DNA of 64,000 bases from an uncultured cyanobacterium (GCA_902495705.1 CABUXT010000003.1:62001-126000), one strand, 5' to 3'. Counted from the first letter of the stretch, positions 44,985 to 54,107 are shown. Notes: generated by a model from the sequence alone, not told the origin. Program-made: numbers and translations.

Positions 44985-46533
44985 CGAAGAACGCAACGAA
45001 ATATTTTTATACGACAGAAAAATAAAAAAAGATGCAGATTTTAACATGTGGTTCTTTTTCCCCGGACCTGAGTCTTTTGCATTGTCGTCGTTAGGTTATT
45101 TGTGGCTCTATCGAGCAATTGACATGCTTGATGATATAAATATAGAGCGAGTCTACGACGATACAAAAACAACTGTTCTAATGAGAGACCGAATTGATTT
45201 AATCGGCATGTCATTTACTTTTGATACGGATTTTCTTGCTATATTCAAATTTTTAGAGTGGAACAAGTTTGAGTTAAAATCAAAAGAGCGCCAAGAGTCT
45301 GCACCATTGGTTTTTGCAGGAGGTCCTGTTGTTACCTCAAATCCTACACCCTATAAAGAGTTCTTTGATTTCTTTATTATCGGTGATGGGGAAGAGGCAA
45401 ACTTAAAAGCTGTTGAAATTTGCAAAAAGTGTAAAGAAGAAGGCAAGACAAAACAAGAGACCCTAAAAGAACTTGCAAATATAGAAGGGGTATATGTTCC
45501 AAGTTTGAACCAAACAACTGTCAAAAAGGCTACCAAAAAGCTTACCGAGTGTGTTTATACGCCAATTTTAAGTAACAAAGCCTTTTTCCCTCATACTTTC
45601 ATTCTTGAAGTTGAGCGCGGTTGTGCCAATAGATGCGGTTTTTGTTTGGCATCTTATATGAATTTGCCGATAAGATTTGTCGAATATGACAAGATTATTG
45701 AATCCATTGAACTTGGGCTTAAACATACTAATAAAATTGCACTGCTTGGTGCTCAATTGACATCACACCCACGATTTAAGGATATTTGCAAATATATAGA
45801 AAACAAAATTGACAATGGGCAGGAAATCGAAATGAGCGTGTCTTCACTTCGAGTGGATTCTTTTACTCCTGAGATTGTGAATACTCTTGTAAAAGCAGGA
45901 CAAAAGAATTTGACCCTTGCAATTGAGGCAGGCAGTGAACGACTTAGAAAAGTAATTAATAAAAATTTGACAGAAGAGCAGATATTTAAAGCAATTGAAG
46001 TTGCGATAGAGTGTAATCTGCATGGGATGAAGTTTTACGGAATGATTGGACTTCCGACCGAGATGATGGAAGATTTGGAAGAAATTATAAATCTATGCAA
46101 GCGAATAAAAGCGAAATTCAAAAAGTTTGAGATATCGTTTGGATTTTCGACTTTTGTGCCAAAAGCAAACACTCCGTTTCAGTGGTTTGGACGAGAAGAT
46201 GAAAAATCTTTAGAAAAAAAATCAAAATATTTGCAAAAAGAACTTCATAAACTTGGGATTCAATCAAGTGTATCAAGTGCAAAATGGGATTATTATCAGG
46301 CATTGACTTCTCGCGGCGATGAAAATTTGACAGATTATTTGATTGAAGTTTACAAACTTGGTGGAAAGCTGGGGGCTTTTAAAAGAGCTGCAAAAGAATT
46401 TAAAATTGATACCGATTATTATGCAACACAGGATTATGGCTACGAAAAACCTCTTCCTTGGGATTTTATAGACATCCGCCCCGGAAAAGATTTCTTGATT
46501 AAAGAAAGCCAAAGGTTGATTAGTATTAAGTAA
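44944..46533 (+). CDS. B12-binding-domain-type radical SAM protein
   Basis: A 529-aa protein. Residues 30-190 form a cobalamin-binding-like Rossmann region (PGPESFALSSLGYLWLYR, DLIGMSFTFDTD, VFAGGPVVTSNPTP, IIGDGEE). The radical SAM core starts with Cys227-x3-Cys231-x2-Cys234 in ERGCANRCGFCLAS, followed by TLAIEAGSERLRKVINK. No His was noted in a clear DxHxxG B12 motif, so cofactor binding is uncertain. Relatives include TIGR03960-type proteins, some acting in tRNA or bacteriochlorophyll-like chemistry; the substrate is unknown. The ATG is inside the upstream gene. Confidence 0.85.
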   Translation: MRKIQVTNLNNTASEERNEIFLYDRKIKKDADFNMWFFFPGPESFALSSLGYLWLYRAIDMLDDINIERVYDDTKTTVLMRDRIDLIGMSFTFDTDFLAIFKFLEWNKFELKSKERQESAPLVFAGGPVVTSNPTPYKEFFDFFIIGDGEEANLKAVEICKKCKEEGKTKQETLKELANIEGVYVPSLNQTTVKKATKKLTECVYTPILSNKAFFPHTFILEVERGCANRCGFCLASYMNLPIRFVEYDKIIESIELGLKHTNKIALLGAQLTSHPRFKDICKYIENKIDNGQEIEMSVSSLRVDSFTPEIVNTLVKAGQKNLTLAIEAGSERLRKVINKNLTEEQIFKAIEVAIECNLHGMKFYGMIGLPTEMMEDLEEIINLCKRIKAKFKKFEISFGFSTFVPKANTPFQWFGREDEKSLEKKSKYLQKELHKLGIQSSVSSAKWDYYQALTSRGDENLTDYLIEVYKLGGKLGAFKRAAKEFKIDTDYYATQDYGYEKPLPWDFIDIRPGKDFLIKESQRLISIK

Positions 46534-46640
46534 GGTATATTGGGAAATTGCTTGTGGGGACACCTCGTTTTCCCACACTACTTTTACTTTTGCCACCAAA
46601 TGCACCCCTGTACGGAGTGTTTGAAATAAAGAATGGAAGA

Positions 46641-46804
46641 ACCCTCACCCTGCCCCTCAGCCATACGGCACGCAGTCTCACTCAACTCGCATTGCTCGTT
46701 GGTTCTGCTAGTGTCCCTTGGAGAGGGAACAATCTGTATGTCATGCTGAACTTGTTTCAGCATCTCTAATTGAACATATTTTTCTTATGCTTAATTTGTT
46801 TTAT
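46641..46804. repeat. Intergenic palindromic repeat cluster 8
   Basis: It lies between convergent genes. An R-C palindrome split by the 55-bp insert NI-1b (46641-46728) is followed by an R-A hairpin (46740-46766, TGCT). The inverted R-A spacer (up to about 46804) then runs directly into the stop codon of the next gene. The gap 46534-46640 holds nothing else I can name. Confidence 0.85.
46659..46713 (+). mobile_element. Nested insert NI-1b in an R-C palindrome (55 bp)
   Basis: Same length, same insertion point (CCCTC | TCCCT) and only a handful of differences from 21191-21245. This suggests a copied composite or a site-specific event. Confidence 0.7.
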
Positions 46805-47392
46805 TTATTCAGGAATAACAAATTCCTTTCCATAGCAAGCTTGATTGTCCATTTTCAAGATAACACGTTCTTTGTTGTTTTCTGTTTTTGTAACATAACA
46901 TTTAGCCGTACTCAATCGTCCTCCCAAAAGAGGATATGCAACTAAAGTTCTGGCTTGATTTGCTGTAAAGTTTTTGCTTGTCGCTGATGCTTGGCAGTTA
47001 TTTGAACTATATTTGCCGTTTACAAAATCGATACATTTTGACATTGTTCTAAGTTTATAAATACTTGGGTTTTGCGCCCCTGTAACTTTAAATTCACAGG
47101 TTCTTTCGACTTTCTTTTGATTGATAGTAGCAGACCATAGTGCTTTTGGGTCTTTATCGCAAGAAAAATAACCTTTAATTTCAGGTTTTACCTTGTTTTC
47201 AGTTTCAGGTACAGCAGTTTGTTTGCATGCCGACAAAGCTCCGCATCCGCAAGTTTTACCTGCGCATGGGTCAATTCTGCGTTGAGTTTGTACAGTTCCG
47301 TTTGGAGCTGCTGAGTTTACCACACTTACTGATAAAGCTGAAATTGCCAAGAATAATACTAATAATGCTAAATGTTTTATCTTCACTGTCAT
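46805..47392 (-). CDS. Exported Cys-containing protein of unknown function
   Basis: A 195-aa protein with a signal peptide (1-27, hydrophobic LALLVLFLAISALSVSV). A Cys cluster DPCAGKTCGCGALSAC is at about 42-57, and six further Cys are spread through the mature chain (SCDKD, RTCEF, KCIDF, NNCQ, KCYV, ACYG). This suggests disulfides in the periplasm or cell surface. No known domain is seen. It lies 9 bp downstream of the histidine phosphatase gene, in one operon. Confidence 0.68.
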   Translation of the reverse strand: MTVKIKHLALLVLFLAISALSVSVVNSAAPNGTVQTQRRIDPCAGKTCGCGALSACKQTAVPETENKVKPEIKGYFSCDKDPKALWSATINQKKVERTCEFKVTGAQNPSIYKLRTMSKCIDFVNGKYSSNNCQASATSKNFTANQARTLVAYPLLGGRLSTAKCYVTKTENNKERVILKMDNQACYGKEFVIPE

Positions 47393-47401
47393 AAATCCTC
47401 C

Positions 47402-48025
47402 TTATTGAGGTACGTAATCTGAGTAAACCAAGCTTGCCCATTGTTCAAAATAGCTGATTTGGGTCGCACTACCTGTTCTGATAAATATTTTCGGTAATTT
47501 ATCCGCAGGAATATCTAACGCACCGCAAATTGCAGCCTGAATGACTTCAGGGTGAGTAACTATGATAATTCTGTTTCCGATGTTTTCTGAAACAAGTCTG
47601 TCTATGACCTTTTTAGTCCTTGCAATAAAGGCTGTTGAGCCTTCAGCGTTAGCCATTGTGATTTCATCAGGATATTTTAAAATGCGTTCCAATCCTTCAG
47701 GATATTTATCAATAATTTGCGAGAAAGTTAAACCGTTCCAATCTCCGCATTCTCTTGTTTTGAGGTCGTCTACTACAACATAGTCTTTTTTGAAGACTTT
47801 TGATACCATCATAGCTGATTGCATTGTTCTAACAGAAGGTGAAGTGTAAATTACGTCATTTTTTACACCACGCGCTTTCAAATATTTTGCCATATTCTCC
47901 ATTTCTTCTACACCAAGTTCAGACAATGGAGGATAATTTTCCGCATCAGAAAATCTCCCTTCTTCTGAATAAATTGTTGCCCCATGGCAAATGAACGTTA
48001 TTTTACATTTTCTGCTAAAATACAT
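47402..48025 (-). CDS. Histidine phosphatase superfamily protein with CHG in place of RHG
   Basis: A 207-aa phosphoglycerate-mutase-like protein. The catalytic His14 is in FICHGAT, where nearly all relatives have RHG; the Arg that holds the phosphate is replaced by Cys13. Other parts are kept: PPLSELGVEEMENMAKYL, VIYTSPSVRTMQSA, TRECGDWNG (acid residue) and the second His in IIVTHPEV. I start at ATG 48025 after AAGGTGG; the frame extends 12 residues upstream. The substrate is unknown and activity may be altered. Confidence 0.85.
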   Translation of the reverse strand: MYFSRKCKITFICHGATIYSEEGRFSDAENYPPLSELGVEEMENMAKYLKARGVKNDVIYTSPSVRTMQSAMMVSKVFKKDYVVVDDLKTRECGDWNGLTFSQIIDKYPEGLERILKYPDEITMANAEGSTAFIARTKKVIDRLVSENIGNRIIIVTHPEVIQAAICGALDIPADKLPKIFIRTGSATQISYFEQWASLVYSDYVPQ

Positions 48026-48106
48026 AGATAACCACCTTTTTTGTATTTTATTATAACACATATTTTGTTTTTGCGGTAGTATAGATAGAGGAAAAGGAGA
48101 GTTTTT

Positions 48107-48604
48107 ATGAAGGGAAAAGCATTCAAATTTGGAGACAACATTTCAACAGACCACATTGCACCTGGCAGATTATATCACTTGAGGTCAAATTTGCCTGAGT
48201 TTGCAAAACACGTACTGGAAGATGCGGATGAGACTTTTGCATCAAGAATGAAAAAAGGTGATTTTGTTGTCGCAGGTTCAAATTTCGGATTAGGGTCTTC
48301 AAGAGAACATGCTCCTTTAATTATGAAAATTGCAGGTGTTGGTGCTGTTTTAGCCAAATCTTTTGCAAGAATTTTTTATAGAAATGCAATAAATATCGGC
48401 TTGTTGGCTATTGAATGTGACACTGATTCAATAGATGATGGTGATGAATTAGAACTTGATATAGAAAAAGGTGTTATCACTAACCTTACAAACGGTTCAA
48501 TTATTCAAATAGAGCCACTTCCGCCTGTTATGATTAAACTGTTGAAAGATGGCGGTTTGGTTGAACACATCAAGAAAAACGGTGATTTCAAACTTACAGA
48601 CTAG
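48107..48604 (+). CDS. leuD: 3-isopropylmalate dehydratase small subunit (LeuD type)
   Basis: A 165-aa swivel-domain subunit of an aconitase-family dehydratase. The family signatures FGDNISTDHIAPGRL, GSNFGLGSSREHAP and FARIFYRNAINIGLL are intact. It is the archaeal/thermophile-type short form, used either for leucine synthesis (LeuCD) or homoaconitate-type reactions. The large subunit is not adjacent, so the exact pathway is inference. It is a single gene with its own Shine-Dalgarno (AAAGGAGA). Confidence 0.9.
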   Translation: MKGKAFKFGDNISTDHIAPGRLYHLRSNLPEFAKHVLEDADETFASRMKKGDFVVAGSNFGLGSSREHAPLIMKIAGVGAVLAKSFARIFYRNAINIGLLAIECDTDSIDDGDELELDIEKGVITNLTNGSIIQIEPLPPVMIKLLKDGGLVEHIKKNGDFKLTD

Positions 48605-48684
48605 TTGAAATATCTTAATATATTGAGTTTTAGAGATAAATATTATATTCTGTTATATACAAGTATCAGATAAGGGGAGAAAAC

Positions 48685-49986
48685 ATGAATATCCAAGAGC
48701 GCATGGACAGTATAAATGGCGTAATTAAAAATATAGCAGACTTTATCCAAAGTCATGAAGAAATAAAATTGGATTTTAATGAGTATTTAAGAACAATCGG
48801 AGCTAATTCACGAGGCAATGTGCCACTACAGACAGCTTGTTTTAGCTACATTTTGGAAAGAAATTTGGGTGAAGATTTAAAAAGTATTCCTCAACTTTAT
48901 CTTGAAAATACAAAAGGTTTAGACAAAGAGACAAAAGAAATCGTAGAGGCAATAGACAATTCTATTTCTTCTGTTTTTGAAATTAAAAAGGTTACAAAAA
49001 CAGGTTTTGACCTTCTAAATATCGTAAACGAAAGAAGATATTTGATTACATCATTGATGAAAATGACAGCGTTTAGAGGGTTAGGTTCAGGTGATTACAT
49101 TATCGCAAGAATTGTAAATATTAACGGTGATTACTTCTTGTTAGAAATTTCAGGCGTTTTGCCTGCAACTAAAAAAGATGATGCTTATAGATTTGCGGTT
49201 GCTAAAATTATCCAAAATCCAGAACTAGTGTATTTAGACAACCCTGAAAAACAAAAAGAAATCGAAGATGATGTTGCAGAAATTTATCAAAAATTTGTCG
49301 ATTTCTTCGGTACAACAGAAATTATTACAACAAATAAACATGCTGATGAATTAATCGGTATGTTCAATGATTACGCGGAAGACGGCACAAAAGCAGATTA
49401 TAAAGACCTGATTGTTGAACCTGAAGAATATAAATTCTTCAACGTAAGCGAATTTAATAATTCTTATGACAATTTCTTGGAAAATTCTCTTGGCGGATTT
49501 TCTGCTCACAAAGAAACCTACGATGTAGGTATTATTTATGATAAAGAGCTTGGCTTATATGCAATTCCGTTCTATGGCACATTTAACAAGATTTTTGAAG
49601 TTAAAGATTATACAAAAGTTCTTAATTTTGATTCTTGTATCAAATATTTCCTAGAAAATGATAAATATTCAGCAAATTTAGTCCGTATGGTTGCTGATAA
49701 GCATAAAAACTTCATGGAAATTGTTAATGCAGTGTTGGGCAAAAACTATACATTAGAAGAATTGTTGAAAAAATATAAACGCAGATATGTTTCAAACAAA
49801 ATCATATCTTCAACAACTGTTTTGTATCGTTCAAATGCCTTTTCTAACACATTAGGAATCATTGAGGATAACGAAAATAAACCTCAAATTGACACAACTA
49901 AAAAAATCGGCAGAAATGACCCATGTCCTTGCGGCAGTGGTAAAAAATACAAAAAATGTTGTGGTGCAGCAGTTTTACAAAACTAA
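48685..49986 (+). CDS. Protein with C-terminal SEC-C zinc motif
   Basis: A 433-aa mostly helical, acidic protein of unknown function. The last 24 residues form a SEC-C metal-binding motif, RNDPCPCGSGKKYKKCCG, as at the SecA C-terminus, where it binds zinc and SecB or ribosomes. The rest (FGTTEIITTNKHADELIG, DVGIIYDKELGLYAIPFYG) matches no family I know. It is followed 17 bp later by recN. Confidence 0.75.
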   Translation: MNIQERMDSINGVIKNIADFIQSHEEIKLDFNEYLRTIGANSRGNVPLQTACFSYILERNLGEDLKSIPQLYLENTKGLDKETKEIVEAIDNSISSVFEIKKVTKTGFDLLNIVNERRYLITSLMKMTAFRGLGSGDYIIARIVNINGDYFLLEISGVLPATKKDDAYRFAVAKIIQNPELVYLDNPEKQKEIEDDVAEIYQKFVDFFGTTEIITTNKHADELIGMFNDYAEDGTKADYKDLIVEPEEYKFFNVSEFNNSYDNFLENSLGGFSAHKETYDVGIIYDKELGLYAIPFYGTFNKIFEVKDYTKVLNFDSCIKYFLENDKYSANLVRMVADKHKNFMEIVNAVLGKNYTLEELLKKYKRRYVSNKIISSTTVLYRSNAFSNTLGIIEDNENKPQIDTTKKIGRNDPCPCGSGKKYKKCCGAAVLQN

Positions 49987-50003
49987 TAATATAAAATAGC
50001 AAG

Positions 50004-51656
50004 ATGATTAAGCAGATAAAATTAAAAGATTACATTTTAATAGATGAACTTTGCGCAAATTTCGACAACAGATTAAACATAATCACTGGTGAAACAGGCG
50101 CAGGGAAAAGTATTATCTTGAATGCAATTGATTTAGTTTTTTCTTCAAGAGTATCTAAAGACGTAATAAAGACAGGTTGTGACAAGGCAAGTATTGAAAT
50201 TACGCTTGAAAATACCAAACATGATTTGTCAAAGTTGTTTGAGGAAAACGGTATTGATAACCTTGGCTCTGAAATAATCATCTCAAAAGAAATCACGCAA
50301 AGCTCTGTTCGCTCAAGAATCAACGGTACTCTTGTTAATCAAGAATTGTTGAAAAATTTGCGAACTCTGTTTGTTGATATTCATTCACAACATCAGACAT
50401 ATACTTTCTTGCAGCCGCAATATCATATCAATTTGTTGGATTCTTACGGTAGGGAAGATTATGGCGCATTGTTAGATGAATACAAGTCAAAATTTGGAGA
50501 ATATCAAACTCTATTGACTGCGCTTGAAACTGCAAAGAGTTCGGCTAATGCAACAGAATCTCAAATTGACTTCTTGAATTTTCAAATAAATGAAATCGAA
50601 GAGGCAAATATCCAAAGTGTTACAGAGGAAGATGAATTAAACCAAGAGCTTGAAGTTTTGGAAAATGCGGAGAAACTAAAAGAACTTACCGGAAGTTCGT
50701 ATTGGGCAATAAATGGGGATGATGGTTCAATTCTTGAGGCGCTTGCAAAAATAAAAGTTGACCTGTCTAAGGCTGCAGGATTTGATTCAAGTCTTGAAGA
50801 AGTTAATCAACAGTTTATTGATGCGGTTGAAAATTTGAAAGATTTATCATCAACACTTCGCGAATACAGTCAAAATCTTGATAATGACACCGAAAGGCTA
50901 AATGAAATTCAAGAACGTCTATTTATTTTTGACAAATTAAAAAGAAAATACGGTGGAACGCTAGAATCAGTTTTGCAAAATTATGAGCAGTTTTCTAATG
51001 AACTTTCTACAATTGAATTTTCTACCCAAAATATTGATAAATTAGAACAAGAAATTTCAAAATCAAAGGCAGAATTAACTGAAATTGCCTCAAAAATTAC
51101 AGAAAATCGTAGCAATTACGCTCAAGTTTTGTCTGTTTTGATTCAAGATAAACTTGCAGTATTAGAACTTCCAAAAGCAAGATTTGAAATTAAAATCACT
51201 CCAAAAGAACTTGGTGCAAATGGGGCTGATAACGTTGAATTTATGATTTCTACAAATGTTTCAGAAGACTTAAAACCTCTGGCAAAAGTTGCATCAGGCG
51301 GTGAAATCTCAAGGGTCATGCTTGCTATCAAATCTATCTTTGCTCAAAATGATGATATTGATACCGTTATTTTTGATGAAATTGACACAGGAATTTCAGG
51401 CAAGGCTACTCAAAGTGTAGCTGATGAAATTGTTGAATTGAGCAAATCACATCAGGTTATTGTTATTACTCACCAAGCAATAATAGCCTCAAAAGCCAAT
51501 AAACACTTCTATGTCAGAAAATCGCAAGAAGATGAGACAAAAGTCGAAGTGTATGTTTTAACAGGTGATAACAGAATCAAGGCATTGGCAGAGCTTGCTG
51601 GTGGAACAATAAACGAACAATCAATCGAATTTGCAAAATCACTTTTAAATATTTAG
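50004..51656 (+). CDS. recN: DNA repair protein RecN
   Basis: A 550-aa SMC-like ATPase for double-strand break repair. The N-terminal Walker A GETGAGKS (residues 29-36) is followed by two coiled-coil arms (about 150-360). The C-terminal signature SGGEISRVMLAIKS with Walker B TVIFDEIDTGISG and the H-loop VIVITHQA completes the ABC head. Length is normal. It is co-directional with its neighbours; no LexA-type operator was recognised. Confidence 0.95.
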   Translation: MIKQIKLKDYILIDELCANFDNRLNIITGETGAGKSIILNAIDLVFSSRVSKDVIKTGCDKASIEITLENTKHDLSKLFEENGIDNLGSEIIISKEITQSSVRSRINGTLVNQELLKNLRTLFVDIHSQHQTYTFLQPQYHINLLDSYGREDYGALLDEYKSKFGEYQTLLTALETAKSSANATESQIDFLNFQINEIEEANIQSVTEEDELNQELEVLENAEKLKELTGSSYWAINGDDGSILEALAKIKVDLSKAAGFDSSLEEVNQQFIDAVENLKDLSSTLREYSQNLDNDTERLNEIQERLFIFDKLKRKYGGTLESVLQNYEQFSNELSTIEFSTQNIDKLEQEISKSKAELTEIASKITENRSNYAQVLSVLIQDKLAVLELPKARFEIKITPKELGANGADNVEFMISTNVSEDLKPLAKVASGGEISRVMLAIKSIFAQNDDIDTVIFDEIDTGISGKATQSVADEIVELSKSHQVIVITHQAIIASKANKHFYVRKSQEDETKVEVYVLTGDNRIKALAELAGGTINEQSIEFAKSLLNI

Positions 51657-51676
51657 TTAAGAAGAAGGGAGTTTAT

Positions 51677-52957
51677 ATGAAATGTCCAAAATGTAGTTCA
51701 GAACTTGAGGTTCTGAATATTTGTGACCTAACCGTACAGTATTGCAAAGACTGTGGCGGAATGTGGATAAAATATCCAACGCTAAAGAAAATAGGCGAAA
51801 TGCTCGGTTTAAAAAGTGAACTTATTAACCCTGCAGAAATGGTTAATATCAACGTGAAAGAGTCTCCACGTGAATGTCCTAGTTGTACAAAAACTATGGA
51901 AAAAGTTTATTTTAACGGAATTATCGTTGATAAATGTTCGGCATGTAATGGCACATGGTTTGATAATGGCGAACTTGCCAAGTATTTTAAACTATTTGTA
52001 AAAGGTAATATCGAAATTACTGATAACAAAAACTTTATCACAAGATATTGCAAGGCAAATAAAGTGCAAAAACAAGAGTATCAAGAGCTGGAAATTCAAA
52101 GTAAAGAACAAGAAAAGCCTGCATTTGCTATAAACGGCTTTATCGTTTTAGGGCTTTTGGTTTTGGCGGTTATTGCGACTTTGCCGTTTGCATTTTTCGC
52201 TCCGTTCGTTATTCCTGTTGTGGTTGTTGCAGTTATTTTTATTGCAGCAGGATTTAGAGTTTTAAAACCGCAAGAAGCGCTTGCGCTAACAATTTTTGGT
52301 AAATATGTCGGAACTCTTCGCGGAGCAGGTTTTCACTGGGTTAATCCGTTTTCTATGAACGCAACTCCGCTAATGACAATTTCGCTAAAAGCAATGACTC
52401 TTGATAACGGAAAACAAAAAATCAACGATGAACTTGGTAATCCGATTGAAGTCGGCATTATTGTAATTTGGGAAGTTGCTGATACTGCAAAGGCAATATT
52501 TAATGTAGATGATTACAAAACTTTTATTTCTGCTCAAAGCGATTCGGCATTGAGAAATATTGTCAGAATGTATCCTTATGATGCGCCGGAAGAGTCAGGA
52601 AAATCTTCTTTGCGTGGTGATAGTGCAGAAATTTCTGCCAAACTTAAAGCCGAAATCCAAAGAAATGTCAAAGTTGCAGGGATAAATGTAGTGGATGCAA
52701 AAATTACTCACCTTGCTTATGCTCCTGAAATTGCTATTGCCATGCTCCAAAGACAACAAGCTGCTGCAGTTATTGATGCGAAAAAGACAATTGTTGAAGG
52801 TGCTGTCGGTATGGTAGAAATGGCGTTAAACAGATTGACTGCGAATAATATTGTTCAACTTGACGAATTGGAAAAAGCTAAGATGATAAATAATCTTCTT
52901 GTTACATTGTGTAGTAACAAAGAGGCTCAACCTGTTATCAAAAATAATTTACATTAA
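51677..52957 (+). CDS. Zinc-ribbon / SPFH (band 7) fusion membrane protein
   Basis: A 426-aa fusion. Two TFIIB-like zinc ribbons occupy residues 1-100: CPKC with CKDC at positions 3-26, then CPSC with CSAC near 67-95. A transmembrane hairpin follows (about 150-195). The rest is an SPFH/band 7 domain (FGKYVGTLRGAGFHWVNPF, IEVGIIVIWEVADTAKAIFNVDDY, INVVDAKITHLAYAPEIA). SPFH proteins form ring scaffolds around membrane proteases such as HflK/C with FtsH. The zinc-ribbon fusion is unusual. A strong terminator follows. Confidence 0.87.
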   Translation: MKCPKCSSELEVLNICDLTVQYCKDCGGMWIKYPTLKKIGEMLGLKSELINPAEMVNINVKESPRECPSCTKTMEKVYFNGIIVDKCSACNGTWFDNGELAKYFKLFVKGNIEITDNKNFITRYCKANKVQKQEYQELEIQSKEQEKPAFAINGFIVLGLLVLAVIATLPFAFFAPFVIPVVVVAVIFIAAGFRVLKPQEALALTIFGKYVGTLRGAGFHWVNPFSMNATPLMTISLKAMTLDNGKQKINDELGNPIEVGIIVIWEVADTAKAIFNVDDYKTFISAQSDSALRNIVRMYPYDAPEESGKSSLRGDSAEISAKLKAEIQRNVKVAGINVVDAKITHLAYAPEIAIAMLQRQQAAAVIDAKKTIVEGAVGMVEMALNRLTANNIVQLDELEKAKMINNLLVTLCSNKEAQPVIKNNLH

Positions 52958-52964
52958 GGATGTG

Positions 52965-52990
52965 GCGGAGCCGAAGGCTCCGCTTTTTTT
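52965..52990 (+). terminator. Terminator after SPFH fusion gene
   Basis: GCGGAGCC-GAA-GGCTCCGC followed by seven Ts. Confidence 0.95.
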
Positions 52991-53005
52991 ATATATAAAA
53001 ATAAA

Positions 53006-53042
53006 CACCGGTATCAGAAAGCAAGCTCATATTCCATACCGG
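53006..53042 (-). terminator. Possible terminator of the sigma factor gene
   Basis: CCGGTAT/ATACCGG stem (53008-53014 with 53036-53042, long loop) followed by a T-rich stretch on the minus strand. Confidence 0.45.
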
Positions 53043-53077
53043 CTGATTAGATGATGAATTACAGTTAATTATTAGAT

Positions 53078-53941
53078 TTAGTTTGTTATATAGTCTCTAT
53101 AGTGGGATATGTTTGAATTGTGTCTTAATTTAGTTATTGCACCCTCCTCAATCTGTCTGATACGTTCTTTTGAATAACCGAGCATGTCTCCAAGTTGAGA
53201 TAATGTCTTTGGCTCATTTGAATCAATTCCGAATCTGTTTATCAAAACTTTTTGCTCGCGTTCGGTTAGTTCGTTCATCATTTTAGGCAAACCTGTTTTT
53301 AGAAAGTCAACATCTGCAAAATTTTCAGGTGAGAATGACTTTTTATCTTCAATATAATCTCCGATACACAAATCATCTGTAACCGCGGTTTCTAAACTAA
53401 TCGGCTCTAACATTATTGACTGCTTGATTTTTCTCAATTTATTTATCGAAAGTTCCATCGCATTTGCCATTTCTGCTTCTGTAGGCTCTCTTCCGTAAGT
53501 TTTTGATAACGCAGTAAAAATCTTTTTATACTTTCTGATTTTATCTGCCATGTGAACAGGTATTCTTATAGATTTTGCGTTGTTTGCAATAGCGCGAATT
53601 ATTGCCTGCTTTATCCACCATGTCGCATAAGTTGAAAATTTAAAATTCTTTGAATAATCAAATTTTTCAACCGCTTTTATCAAGCCGATTGAGCCTTCCT
53701 GCACCAAATCCATAAACTGAACCCCTTGCCCAACATATCTTTTAGCGATGCTTACAACAAGTCTCAAGTTCGCCTGAATAAGTTTACGCTTTGCAATTTT
53801 GCATTTTTGCTCTTTTACAAGCTGTCCCAGTTCTTTTTCTTCGCATGACTTTAGAAGTTTTATTTTGCCGACTTCTTTTAAATAAGTTTGCAAAATATCA
53901 TCTTCATGCGCAATTGCACTAAATGTTCTTACTTCTTCCAT
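53078..53941 (-). CDS. Sigma-70 family RNA polymerase sigma factor (group 2-like)
   Basis: A 287-aa sigma factor. It has region 1.2 (DILQTYLKEVGKIKLL), region 2 (NLRLVVSIAKRYVGQG, MDLVQEGSIGLIKAVEKFDY, FSTYATWWIKQAI for -10 melting and recognition), region 3 and region 4.2 (LSQLGDMLGYSKERIRQIEEG). The short N-terminus lacks region 1.1, as in group 2 factors of cyanobacteria. I start at ATG 53941 because AGGAG lies 5 nt upstream; the open frame continues 48 residues further without family support. Target promoters are unknown. Confidence 0.92.
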   Translation of the reverse strand: MEEVRTFSAIAHEDDILQTYLKEVGKIKLLKSCEEKELGQLVKEQKCKIAKRKLIQANLRLVVSIAKRYVGQGVQFMDLVQEGSIGLIKAVEKFDYSKNFKFSTYATWWIKQAIIRAIANNAKSIRIPVHMADKIRKYKKIFTALSKTYGREPTEAEMANAMELSINKLRKIKQSIMLEPISLETAVTDDLCIGDYIEDKKSFSPENFADVDFLKTGLPKMMNELTEREQKVLINRFGIDSNEPKTLSQLGDMLGYSKERIRQIEEGAITKLRHNSNISHYRDYITN

Positions 53942-54078
53942 ATTATCTCCTGACAAAATGTCAGCCTTTATTCTGTCCATATTTTCAAGATTTAAGCTCA
54001 CAATTACCTCCAACTCACTGATTAAATCTCTTCTATTAGGAAGGACGAAAATTAATAAAAAAAGTTTCAACAAAAGCC

Positions 54079-54107
54079 TTGACATTAAAATTTGTTCTTG
54101 GTATTAT
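54079..54107 (+). promoter_or_regulatory. Sigma-70 promoter of tRNA-Val
   Basis: TTGACA (54079-54084), a 17-nt spacer and TATTAT (54102-54107), about 60 bp before the tRNA. CTTGACATTAAAATTTGTT is identical to the tRNA-Pro promoter. Confidence 0.88.

Noticed and set aside
46548..46769. 73-aa plus-strand reading frame
   Set aside because: It runs through the R-C palindrome, insert NI-1b and an R-A hairpin; it is a by-product of repeats.
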